From positions 62,001-126,000 of the forward strand of contig JAJFLU010000036.1 of the NCBI GenBank assembly GCA_021772515.1: a DNA stretch of 64,000 nt, in the 5' to 3' direction. Made by a program: the position numbers and the translations under genes. Under the pieces are notes generated by a model. The model was not told the origin of the DNA and made no database searches. It saw only the letters and a list, made by a program, of their open reading frames with translations. Origin of the DNA: Opitutales bacterium (lineage in GTDB: Bacteria > Verrucomicrobiota > Verrucomicrobiia > Opitutales > UBA2987). Below are positions 56,063-64,000 of this stretch, piece by piece (positions within the stretch are counted from its first letter, which is position 1; every line of letters starts with the position of its first letter).

Positions 56063-56467
56063 ATGAAAGACATTGGGCAAAATGGGCATGGGGCGAAGTG
56101 GGACCGGAAAAAGGAGTTGGCTATTGCTGCTTTGCTGAGAGAACCGACAATTTCAGCGGCGGCCAAATCTATCGCTGTGAGCGATTCGACCCTCTGGAGG
56201 TGGCTCCAATGTCCAGACTTTAAAGAAACCTATCGTAGGGCGCGTCACGCGGTTGTGGACGATGCTGTCGCGCATCTCCAGGGCGCGACCTCCGAAGCAG
56301 TCAATACGATTTTCACAATAATGACCGATTCCAAGGTCAAAGCCAACATTCGATTAAGCGCAGCAAAATCCATAATGGAATTGGCCTTGAAGTCTATTGA
56401 AACTGAGGAATTCCAAATGCGATTAACCGAATTGGAGAATGTAATAAAAAATAGAAACTTTCGATGA
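56063..56467 (+). CDS. Homeodomain-like HTH protein, terminase-small-subunit/phBC6A51-like
   Basis: 134 residues with AGGTGA placed 7 nt before the ATG. KKELAIAALLREPTISAAAKSIAVSDSTLWRWLQ is an HTH; PDFKETYRRARHAVVDDAVAHLQ and TIMTDSKVKANIRLSAAKSIMELALKSIE are the helical follow-up of this family, used in phage small terminases and related mobile-element proteins. No large terminase is present, so packaging by a helper phage is only a possibility. Its ATGA junction couples it to the next gene. Confidence 0.75.
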   Translation: MKDIGQNGHGAKWDRKKELAIAALLREPTISAAAKSIAVSDSTLWRWLQCPDFKETYRRARHAVVDDAVAHLQGATSEAVNTIFTIMTDSKVKANIRLSAAKSIMELALKSIETEEFQMRLTELENVIKNRNFR

Positions 56468-56991
56468 AGAATAAGCTTAAACGAATTACCTCCCAATTAT
56501 ACCCGGAACTCAACGCACAGCGGCGATTTGAACTATGTATGAGGCACCGTGCCCTTGGTAATGAAAAGGAAGCCTCCCTTGTGGCCAAATCATGTCCAAT
56601 GCTTATCTACAGGATGACAGACGAAAAATTCACAAACCGGATGAATGCCGCTGATTGTTGTGTAGTGGGCCTAACTGCCATTTTAAGAGAGATTTTGGCA
56701 AAACTAGACATGATTAAGGTTTTTGTGGATTCTCAAGGGGAGAGTCCAATATCGGAAGTCTATTCTTCATATCTCTTAAAGAGATTAAAATCTTTTTGGG
56801 ACGGGTATTCTGAATTTTGTTTGGAATATTGCGGTTTAGAGCCGGAGGTTCTGCTAAAAGCTTTCAATTCGCCATTAGTAGATGAGCTTGAGCGAATAAA
56901 GGAGGTCAGCGCAAATATACCAGAAATTGAAGCGGACTTTGAAAGGGCAAATGGAATGTTCGTCAACGTCTGGAAAAGAAAAATTGCCTGA
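56464..56991 (+). CDS. Unknown island protein between the HTH gene and hsdM
   Basis: 175 residues, ATG overlapping the previous stop by 4 nt. It is soluble and helical, with an aromatic-rich centre (YLLKRLKSFWDGYSEFCLEYCG) and several cysteines (ELCMRHRAL, CVVGLTAIL). No family recognised. The gene is followed by a 214-nt gap before hsdM, so it belongs to the replication-side operon rather than the restriction operon. Confidence 0.65.
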   Translation: MKNKLKRITSQLYPELNAQRRFELCMRHRALGNEKEASLVAKSCPMLIYRMTDEKFTNRMNAADCCVVGLTAILREILAKLDMIKVFVDSQGESPISEVYSSYLLKRLKSFWDGYSEFCLEYCGLEPEVLLKAFNSPLVDELERIKEVSANIPEIEADFERANGMFVNVWKRKIA

Positions 56992-57205
56992 ATCGGCACG
57001 CGAATCCCCCTCCCCAATGCCCCTTCCGCGCATTATATTGAGAAATGGGCTGTAAATTGCGGGAAACTGAAAAAATCCTCTTCTCAGCCGGGGAATAACA
57101 AACTTACTTGCAAAATTCTGCCAAATTTTCAATGTGCCCCAACAAGAGCAGGATAGACAGTCTGCAATATGTTCTCCACTAAGAATAAGATCGATATAGA
57201 GTGTA

Positions 57206-58657
57206 ATGTTCGAGCAAGCTTTTAAAAATATTGACGACGTTCTCTGGAAGGAGGCCGGGTGTACAACCGAGCTTGACTATACCGAGCAGACTTCATGGAT
57301 GCTTTTTCTCAAATATCTTGATGACCTTGATCGCGAGCGAGCTTTGGAAGCTGAACTCGTGGGTAAATCCTACTATTTTCTGATTAACGAGCCGCATCGC
57401 TGGTCTAGCTGGGCGGCCCCGAAAAAGCCGGATGGCTCCTTTGACCACGACAGCGCGTTGACTGGCGATGACCTGATCGACTTCGTCAACAGCGACTTGT
57501 TTCCCTACCTCAAGGGCTTCAAGGAGCGCGCAAGCGGGCCTGATACAATTGAATACAAGATCGGTGAGATTTTCGGCGAAATCAAAAACCGGTTCCAGAG
57601 CGGCTACTCACTTCGCGACGCTCTGGAGTATATGGACGCCCTCCGTTTCCGCTCCCAGGAAGAAAAGCACGAACTCAGCCACCTTTACGAGGCTAAGATA
57701 AAGAACATGGGCAACGCCGGGCGTAACGGCGGAGAATACTATACGCCGCGTCCACTCATCCGCGCAATGGTCAAGGTTATCAACCCAAAGATCGGTGAGA
57801 CAATCTACGATGGTGCCTGTGGCTCGGCGGGCTTCCTCTGCGAGGCCCACGATTACTTAAGAAAAGGCAAACTCACCACCGGAAAGCTCAAGAAGCTCCA
57901 GACCCGCACCTTTTACGGCAAGGAGAAGAAGTCCCTCGCCTACATCATCGGGATTATGAACATGATCCTGCACGGCATCGAAGCGCCCAACATCATCCAC
58001 ACCAACACACTCTCCGAGAACCTCGCCGACATTCAGGAAAAGGACCGCTACAACATCATTCTGGCCAATCCACCTTTCGGCGGAAAAGAGCGCAAGGAGG
58101 TCCAGCAGAACTTCCCGATCAAGACAGGCGAGACCGCCTTCCTCTTCCTCCAGCACTTTATCAAGCGCCTCAAGGCTGGGGGCCGGGCGGCTGTAGTGAT
58201 TAAGAACACTTTCCTCTCCAATTCTGACAATGCCTCGAAAGCCCTGCGTAAGGAACTGCTCGAAAGCTGCAACCTGTTCACCATCCTTGACTGCCCTGCC
58301 AAGACATTCCTCGGCGCAGGTGTGAAAACCGTGGTGCTTTTCTTTGAGAAAGGCGCACCGACAAGAAAGACCTGGTACTACCAACTCGACCCCGGCAGGA
58401 GTCTCGGCAAAACCAACCCGCTCAACGACAACGACCTCGCCGAGTTCATCAAACTACAAAAAACTTTCGCCGACTCCGAGCAGTCGTGGACAATAAATGC
58501 AAGTGATGTAGACCTGATGACCTTCGACCTATCGACCAAAAACCCCAACGCGCCAGAGAAAGAACCAATCCGCTCACCGAAAAAAATTCTGGAAGAGATC
58601 GCAGCATTGGATACAGAAACGGCCAAGGTGCTGGCTGAGATTCGGGAGTTGCTGTGA
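57206..58657 (+). CDS. hsdM: Type I restriction-modification methyltransferase HsdM
   Basis: 483 residues. Adenine-N6 methyltransferase that modifies and protects the recognised sequence, with HsdS supplying specificity. The N-terminal helical domain (FKNIDDVLWKEAGCTTELD, YTEQTSWMLFLKYLDDL) precedes the catalytic region: motif I YDGACGSAGFLCEA (from 201) for S-adenosylmethionine and motif IV NPPFGG (288-293) for adenine. Normal length and intact. ATG at 57206. Its stop overlaps the hsdS start by one to four bases, showing a coupled operon hsdM-hsdS-hsdR. Confidence 0.95.
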   Translation: MFEQAFKNIDDVLWKEAGCTTELDYTEQTSWMLFLKYLDDLDRERALEAELVGKSYYFLINEPHRWSSWAAPKKPDGSFDHDSALTGDDLIDFVNSDLFPYLKGFKERASGPDTIEYKIGEIFGEIKNRFQSGYSLRDALEYMDALRFRSQEEKHELSHLYEAKIKNMGNAGRNGGEYYTPRPLIRAMVKVINPKIGETIYDGACGSAGFLCEAHDYLRKGKLTTGKLKKLQTRTFYGKEKKSLAYIIGIMNMILHGIEAPNIIHTNTLSENLADIQEKDRYNIILANPPFGGKERKEVQQNFPIKTGETAFLFLQHFIKRLKAGGRAAVVIKNTFLSNSDNASKALRKELLESCNLFTILDCPAKTFLGAGVKTVVLFFEKGAPTRKTWYYQLDPGRSLGKTNPLNDNDLAEFIKLQKTFADSEQSWTINASDVDLMTFDLSTKNPNAPEKEPIRSPKKILEEIAALDTETAKVLAEIRELL

Positions 58658-60507
58658 TGGACGGGTGGACGACAAATTCGCTCGGAGAATTATGCGACAT
58701 ATACCAACCCAAGACTATCTCCAAGAAAGAAATGGATTCGGATGGGGATTACCCGGTGTTCGGGGCAAACGGGATTATTGGGCGGTACGACAAATTCAAC
58801 CATGAAGAGCCTCAATTGCTTATAACATGCCGCGGCGCGACCTGTGGGAGCGTAAACATTAGTGACCCGACCTCATGGATCACAGGCAATGCGATGGTTA
58901 TTCGGCCCAAGGTAAATGGGCTTTCTCTGCGCTTCTTGGAGTACCTGTTTCGTGGAGGGATTGACCTGTCTTCGGTGATCACCGGAGCAGCGCAACCCCA
59001 AATCACGCGAAAGTCGTTAGCGCCTATCACGATTTCATTCCCTCCCCTTCACGAGCAGGAGCGGATCGTGGCGATCCTCGACGAAGCGTTCGCGGCAATC
59101 GCGACGGCGACCGCCAACGCCAAGAAGAACCTAGCCAATGCCCAGGAGTTGTTTGAGAGTCAACTGAACAGGATGTTTCGCAGTTCCAACACTGCCAAAG
59201 GCGGCGGAAATTCGGGGAATACTGTGAAGGTACGGTGGCCGGTAGTCACGCTAACTGAGGTATGTACTAAGATTCAGGATGGTGCTCATCGCTCCCCACA
59301 GGTTCTGCATCCTGAACCTGGGCCAGGCAGATTTCCTTACCTGACGTCAAAGAACATCAGAACTGCACATCTAAAGCTCGACACAGTACAATACTGTGAG
59401 ACTGACTTTCACAATGAGATATACCCACGCTGCAATTCAGAGCTTGGTGATGTTTTGCTCACAAAGGATGGTGCGAATACCGGAAACGTTGCGATTAACA
59501 CGTTGGATGAACCCTTCAGCTTGCTGTCCAGCGTTTGTTTATTGAAACCAAATCCATCGAACCTATTGTCAGCCTACTTGTGTTACTACATCCAAAGCAA
59601 GGAAGGATTTGAGCAGATAACTGGCCGAATGACGGGAACCGCTATCAAGAGAATCATACTTAAGACAATCAAGTCTTCTCGTATGCCCCTGCCTCCCCTT
59701 TCCGAGCAGGAACGGATCGTTGCAGTCCTAAACGAACTTTACGAACGCACTTGTTCGCTAGGAAGAAGTTATAAGCAAAAACTCACCTCTCTTTCCGAAC
59801 TCAAACAGTCCATTCTTCAGAAAGCTTTCAAAGGGGAATTGACGGCTAATATGGTGGCACCTGCCCCGATTCCGTTTCCCGCGACCATCGAGGACATCAC
59901 CTCTACCGATCTTCATGCGGGCATACTGGCTATCGCGTATCGCGCACATGAGGCGAATAATCGCTTAGAGGTTTTTGGCCATGTGAAAGGCGAAAAGATC
60001 GCGCATATGGTCGAGGCCTACGTCGGAGTTCATCTTGGACGAAACCCGGTCAAGGATGCGGCTGGCCCAAATGATTATCCGCATCTGATAAAAGTGGAAC
60101 ACCGGGCAAATAAGGCAGGCTACTTCTCCGTCAAACGGATCGGAGATCGTTACGAACTCACACCGAAACATGGGTTCGATGGCATTATTGAAAAAGCTTC
60201 TGACGCGCTTGGTGACTATCTCGATCACGTTAAGAATCTCATCGCCCTGATGCTCCCGATGAACACGCAGCAATCGGAAATTTTCGCGACTGTTCACGCA
60301 GCATGGAATAACCTATTGCTGGATGGGATCGAGCCATCGGACGAGGCAATCGTCCAAGAAGCACGCGAGGACTGGCATCCTAAGAAGCTCAAAATTGATC
60401 GGGACAGGTTCGTGAATGCAATCAAGTGGATCAGGGCCAAAAACCTGGAACCCAAAGGGTTAGGGAAAAAAGTGCTCAAACCGAGGCAATTGAAAGCGCG
60501 CTCATAA
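58657..60507 (+). CDS. hsdS: Type I specificity subunit HsdS with an extra C-terminal domain
   Basis: 616 residues from ATG 58657 (GTG 58654 is also possible). Two target-recognition domains each end in the conserved helix region: first GELCDIYQPKTISKK to PPLHEQERIVAILDEAF (about 1-165), second VTLTEVCTKIQDGAHRS to PPLSEQERIVAVLNELY (about 200-370). Usual HsdS is about 400-450 residues. About 200 more residues follow (from about 405), with GEKIAHMVEAYVGVHLGR and PHLIKVEHRANKAGYFSV, a DNA-binding-like or dimerising region not seen in the classic family. The extension is in frame and not a readthrough of hsdR. Its role is unknown. Confidence 0.92.
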   Translation: MDGWTTNSLGELCDIYQPKTISKKEMDSDGDYPVFGANGIIGRYDKFNHEEPQLLITCRGATCGSVNISDPTSWITGNAMVIRPKVNGLSLRFLEYLFRGGIDLSSVITGAAQPQITRKSLAPITISFPPLHEQERIVAILDEAFAAIATATANAKKNLANAQELFESQLNRMFRSSNTAKGGGNSGNTVKVRWPVVTLTEVCTKIQDGAHRSPQVLHPEPGPGRFPYLTSKNIRTAHLKLDTVQYCETDFHNEIYPRCNSELGDVLLTKDGANTGNVAINTLDEPFSLLSSVCLLKPNPSNLLSAYLCYYIQSKEGFEQITGRMTGTAIKRIILKTIKSSRMPLPPLSEQERIVAVLNELYERTCSLGRSYKQKLTSLSELKQSILQKAFKGELTANMVAPAPIPFPATIEDITSTDLHAGILAIAYRAHEANNRLEVFGHVKGEKIAHMVEAYVGVHLGRNPVKDAAGPNDYPHLIKVEHRANKAGYFSVKRIGDRYELTPKHGFDGIIEKASDALGDYLDHVKNLIALMLPMNTQQSEIFATVHAAWNNLLLDGIEPSDEAIVQEAREDWHPKKLKIDRDRFVNAIKWIRAKNLEPKGLGKKVLKPRQLKARS

Positions 60508-60522
60508 ACACGTGGAGAAAGA

Positions 60523-62889
60523 ATGATGAACGAAGCTGAAACCCGCGCGGAGCTGATTGACCCAGCTATCAAAGAGGCGGGTTGGGGCGTTGTCGACGGC
60601 AGTCGCGTACGGCGAGAGTTTATCACGCTTGGCCGCCTTCAGGGTGCTGGAACACGGGCGAAGCAGGAAATCGCCGATTATGTATTGGTTTACAAGAACC
60701 AGAAGCTCGCGGTGATTGAGGCAAAGAAAAGCAGCCTGGCGGATACCGAGGGTCTCGGCCAGGCAAAGCAATACAGCCAAAAACTACAAATCCGTTTCGC
60801 TTTCTCCACCAACGGCGTCGGCATCTACCGAGTGGACATGCAAACCGGCGAGGAGGGTTACATCGACCGCTACCCGACACCGGCTGAGTTGTGGGACGCG
60901 ACCTTCGGCCATAGCGAGGCAAAGGAACAATTCTGGCGCAATCGATTTTCGGCCATCCCATTCGAGGAAAAAGGCGGCCAGTGGCAGGCCCGTTATTACC
61001 AGCATAATGCAATCACCAACACGCTGGATGCCCTGGCTAGTGGTCAAGACCGAATTTTGCTCACGCTCGCCACCGGCACGGGCAAAACGGCCATCGCATT
61101 TCAGATCGCCTGGAAACTCTTCAAAAGCCGCTGGAATCTCACAGACTGGCGACAAGGGCTCGGAGAGGGGCAAGAACCAAGCCGCAGGCCCCGCATCCTC
61201 TTCCTGGCCGACCGCAATATTCTGGCCGACCAGGCCTTCAACGCCTTCAGCGCGTTTACCGAAGATGCGCTTGTCAGGATCGACCCGCAGTCAATTCGCA
61301 AGAAGGGTCGGGTGCCAAAAAATGGCAGCGTCTTCTTTACCATTTTCCAAACTTTTATGACAGGGCGCGACGAGGACGGTAATCCCAAACCGAGTTTCGG
61401 CGATTATCCGCCCGATTTCTTCGATTTCATCGTGATCGACGAGTGTCATCGCGGCGGAGCCAACGACGAGAGCAACTGGCGTGACATCATGGATTACTTC
61501 GCACCAGCGGTCCAGTTGGGCCTAACGGCGACCCCGAAGCGTCAGAACAACGCCGACACTTATGCCTACTTCGGTGAGCCAGTGTACATTTACTCGCTCA
61601 AGGAAGGAATCAATGATGGCTACCTGACTCCTTTCAAAGTCAAACAAATCGCCACCACAATTGACGATTATATCTACACTCCAGATGACGATGTGATCGA
61701 GGGCGTGGTTGAGGAGGGCAAACGGTATTATGAACCCGACTTCAACCGCATCATAGAGATCAAGGAGCGGGAAAAAAAGCGTGTCGAAATCTTCATGCAG
61801 GACATCGACCAAAAACATAAAACGCTGGTGTTCTGCGCGACGCAGGACCACGCCCTAGCAGTCCGCGACCTCATCAACCAGATCAAGGCAGGCTCGGACC
61901 CCTACTACTGTGTCCGCGTGACGGCGAACGACGGGGCCCTCGGCGAGCAATACCTTCGCACTTTTCAGGACAACGAAAAGACCATCCCAACAATCCTGAC
62001 GACCTCCCAGAAGCTCTCGACGGGCGTCGATGCACGAAATGTGCGAAACATCGTCCTCATGCGCCCAATCAACTCAATGATCGAGTTCAAACAGATCATC
62101 GGGCGCGGAACACGACTCTTCGATGGCAAGGACTATTTCACGATCTACGATTTCGTGAAAGCATACGAGCATTTCAGTGATCCTGAGTGGGACGGTCCGC
62201 CGGAAGGCCCGGTGATAGTTGACCCTCCCCCACCAATCATTACCGAGCCCCCTGAACCACCCATAACCACAGACCCGCCCGATTACCCCCTGCCTCAGAA
62301 AATCAAGGTCAAACTCGCCGACGGCAAAGAACGAACTATCCAACACATGATGGCCACCTCATTCTGGAGCCCCGACGGGAAACCAATTTCCTCCCTCCAG
62401 TTCATGGATCGACTCTTCGGCGATCTGCCTGAATTTTTCAAGGATGAAGCCGAACTGCGTAAACTTTGGAGTAGGCCCGACACGCGCCGGAAATTGCTCC
62501 AAGGCCTCGCCGAGAAAGGTTACGGCAATGATCAACTGGCCGATTTAAGACGGGTGATCGATGCCGAGAAAAGCGATTTATATGACGTGTTGGCTTATGT
62601 CGCTTATACCCAGACACCGATTAGCCGGGAAGAGCGAGTGAACTCCAGCAAAAACCTCATTTTCGCTCACTATGGTGAAGAGAAGCAGCAGGAATTTTTG
62701 AGCTTTGTCCTTGATCATTACGTAAATCAAGGAGTGGGAGAATTGGATCAAGATAAGTTGCCTCAGCTCATCGACCTGAAATACCAAGGTGTCACAGGTG
62801 CCATTGACGCACTGGGGAACACGGATATTATCAAAGAGATGTTTATCGGCTTCCAGAAGCACTTGTATGAACAACGGTCGGTAGCCTGA
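60523..62889 (+). CDS. hsdR: Type I restriction endonuclease subunit HsdR (EcoEI-like)
   Basis: 788 residues. It translocates DNA and cuts when unmodified sites are met. N-terminal PD-(D/E)XK nuclease: Asp52 (DYVLVY) and Glu66-Ala-Lys68 in VIEAKKS. SF2 helicase: Walker A LATGTGKT (182-189), DECH at 306-309 in VIDECHRGG, TATPKR and a later motif VI region IGRGTRLFDGKD, with a C-terminal helical domain. A Pro-rich hinge (DPPPPIITEPPEPPITTDPP) lies near residue 570. All key residues are intact. GGAGAAAG precedes the start by about 8 nt and the gap from hsdS is 15 nt. Confidence 0.94.
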   Translation: MMNEAETRAELIDPAIKEAGWGVVDGSRVRREFITLGRLQGAGTRAKQEIADYVLVYKNQKLAVIEAKKSSLADTEGLGQAKQYSQKLQIRFAFSTNGVGIYRVDMQTGEEGYIDRYPTPAELWDATFGHSEAKEQFWRNRFSAIPFEEKGGQWQARYYQHNAITNTLDALASGQDRILLTLATGTGKTAIAFQIAWKLFKSRWNLTDWRQGLGEGQEPSRRPRILFLADRNILADQAFNAFSAFTEDALVRIDPQSIRKKGRVPKNGSVFFTIFQTFMTGRDEDGNPKPSFGDYPPDFFDFIVIDECHRGGANDESNWRDIMDYFAPAVQLGLTATPKRQNNADTYAYFGEPVYIYSLKEGINDGYLTPFKVKQIATTIDDYIYTPDDDVIEGVVEEGKRYYEPDFNRIIEIKEREKKRVEIFMQDIDQKHKTLVFCATQDHALAVRDLINQIKAGSDPYYCVRVTANDGALGEQYLRTFQDNEKTIPTILTTSQKLSTGVDARNVRNIVLMRPINSMIEFKQIIGRGTRLFDGKDYFTIYDFVKAYEHFSDPEWDGPPEGPVIVDPPPPIITEPPEPPITTDPPDYPLPQKIKVKLADGKERTIQHMMATSFWSPDGKPISSLQFMDRLFGDLPEFFKDEAELRKLWSRPDTRRKLLQGLAEKGYGNDQLADLRRVIDAEKSDLYDVLAYVAYTQTPISREERVNSSKNLIFAHYGEEKQQEFLSFVLDHYVNQGVGELDQDKLPQLIDLKYQGVTGAIDALGNTDIIKEMFIGFQKHLYEQRSVA

Positions 62890-63107
62890 GCGAATCGCTG
62901 GCTAATCAGGTCTCAAGGATTGACTGAATGGGTAACTCATATCCATTGGGAAAAATATCAGTATCGGTTGCCAATTGATAGAGGTCGTCAAAATATTGAA
63001 AATATGCCTCACCACTGCCTAAAAGTGGCACAAAAGTGGCACATTTGTAAAAACACTGTAATATTTTAAATATTACAGTTAATCCTAAGTCATTGATTAA
63101 CAGTAAT
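62890..63107. promoter_or_regulatory. attR-side arm region: perfect 25-nt palindrome and repeated AAAAGTGG boxes
   Basis: ACTGTAATATTT-T-AAATATTACAGT at 63055-63079 is a perfect inverted repeat. AAAAGTGG occurs at 63021, 63032 and again at 63110 inside the att core. A related half-site ACAGTAATAT lies at 63100. The spacing is like recombinase or directionality-factor arm sites. An alternative reading is a weak terminator for hsdR, since a T-run is lacking. Confidence 0.5.
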
Positions 63108-63190
<83 letters not shown>

Positions 63191-63230
63191 GTGTTGCCTG
63201 TTCCTTGAGGAAGCGCGGATTTAGACAAAA

Positions 63231-63731
63231 TCATTTTCTTTCGTCAACCGCGTTTTGTGTTTTCTTTGTTTGCTCTGTGGCTTTCTTCGGATCGCTTCTC
63301 GAGTTAATGATGTCTTGGGTTTCTGACAGGCCTACTTTCGAGGTCGCGGCGGCTCTTTCTGCGAGTGTATCTTGTAGCAGAACCGGGCTACAGAACCTAT
63401 CTAAAATCGATGATGATGACGCAGAGAGCTAATACGTGTATTGAGCAAGGCTCGACGGGGCTTGCAGGGCTGGAGGAAGCCCTGCGGCCCTGGCGGAACG
63501 CCGCTCAAGCTCATAATTGCCTCTGTCCGAAGGATTTGTGCGGCACGGTAGCCCCTGCTGCGTTGGGTTGCTGCAGAGGAGCGGGTAGCCCATCTGCTGG
63601 CAAAACCGCCTGGCATCTGCCCCTGCGGCGCTACAAATATCATTCATCCGCGTTTTTGAGATAGGTTCTGGCTTGTTGCAATTGCAGGACTTTTCCTTCG
63701 GCGGATTGGGTCGCGAGGAATCAGGTGGATT
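63231..63731 (-). pseudogene. Partial second copy of the SNF2 helicase 3' end, split by a repeat
   Basis: Directly after the stop of the SNF2 gene the same strand reads ATQSAEGKVLQLQQA, which matches [15 protein letters not shown] of that gene. The dispersed repeat at 63392-63669 interrupts it. Beyond the repeat the frame reads LLQDTLAERAAATSKVGLSE, matching [20 protein letters not shown], and runs to TGA at 63231-63233. Only the last ~45 codons are duplicated, so it is a non-functional tandem fragment. Confidence 0.8.
63392..63669. repeat. Dispersed repeat, long form (278 bp), inserted in the SNF2 fragment
   Basis: It begins AGAACCTATCT and ends GAGATAGGTTCT, inverted relative to each other. 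It aligns in reverse with the copy at 46517-46730 but carries about 65 nt more near its right end. GGCT is found on both sides (two extra bases at the left), a possible target duplication. Confidence 0.75.
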
Positions 63732-63733
63732 GA

Positions 63734-64000
63734 TTATTTGATGAGATTTCGGATTTCGGACAGACTGACTTTCGAGGTCGCGGCGGCGCTTTCATCGAGT
63801 ATGTCTCTCAATAGCGTCGATTTGGCTTGTTGTAACGCGAGGACTTTTTCTTCGACGGATTGGGCGGCGATGAGTTTGATACTGGTGACCACTTTTTTTT
63901 GCCCAATACGGTGGGCGCGGTCGGTTGCCTGTGCTTCCACGGCGGGGTTCCACCAGGGGTCATAGTGGACCACGGTGTCGGCACCAGTGAGGTTTAGGCC
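63734..64000 (-). CDS. SNF2/SWI2-family helicase, C-terminal end (5' part beyond the window)
   Basis: Only the last 88 codons are present; the frame continues past the right edge. [19 protein letters not shown] followed by [11 protein letters not shown] are helicase motifs V and VI of bacterial SNF2-like (RapA/HepA-type) ATPases. The C-terminal helix [17 protein letters not shown] and the end [15 protein letters not shown] are typical of the large bacterial SNF2 proteins. The role is DNA or chromatin-like remodelling or transcription recycling; the specific branch cannot be told from this end. Confidence 0.85.
   Translation of the reverse strand, partial: GLNLTGADTVVHYDPWWNPAVEAQATDRAHRIGQKKVVTSIKLIAAQSVEEKVLALQQAKSTLLRDILDESAAATSKVSLSEIRNLIK

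Overview
The window looks like a Gram-negative chromosome segment. It carries an outer-membrane two-partner secretion pore, a type IV pilus retraction ATPase, a Sec-exported surface protein and diaminopimelate-type lysine genes. Very large repeat-built adhesins, a cysteine-free S18 and an EF-G-like paralogue fit Verrucomicrobiota (Opitutia-like), but no marker gene here proves it, so treat the lineage as inference.

Layout. (1) 1-29.3 kb: a two-partner secretion locus read leftward, with a TpsB pore gene (29335-27506) followed by one enormous TpsA adhesin frame starting at 27275. That frame is still open at the left edge, so at least 9,091 codons belong to a single protein made almost entirely of beta-helix-type repeats. 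(2) 29.7-44.3 kb: core genes. These are a cysteine-free rpsR, sua5, nnrS, tRNA-Lys(UUU), an ECF sigma factor with a putative anti-sigma factor, dapA-dapB-ruvA, pilT with an acidic exported protein, a TolB-like propeller, an EF-G-like GTPase, a YbaK-type deacylase and an HD-domain protein. (3) 44.4-50.7 kb: an accessory stretch with small leftward genes (SIMPL-like, RraB-like, SRPBCC), copies of a short dispersed repeat, an IS1380 transposase remnant, and an exported protein joining a collagen-like stalk, about 19 units of a 17-residue repeat and an S74 self-cleaving chaperone domain. (4) 50.8-63.2 kb: a 12.3-kb integrative element in the 3' end of a tRNA-Phe gene, bounded by a perfect 56-bp direct repeat. 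(5) The right edge: the 3' end of a SNF2-type helicase gene, followed by a second decayed copy of that 3' end split by the dispersed repeat.

The integrated element is compact and co-directional: tyrosine integrase, small unknown gene, AlpA-like regulator, TOPRIM/DUF3631-type primase-helicase, a small TubC_N-like protein, a terminase-small-subunit-like HTH protein, an unknown protein, then complete type I restriction-modification genes hsdM-hsdS-hsdR. No capsid, tail or conjugation gene is visible. It reads like a phage-satellite or P4-type island whose cargo is anti-phage defence.

The points most worth following are the giant adhesin and its ~1,000-residue internal repeat period, the collagen/17-mer/S74 surface fibre with nested duplications, the bounded island with candidate recombinase arm sites next to attR, the unusual C-terminal extension of HsdS, and a SIMPL-like gene whose signal peptide has no standard start codon.
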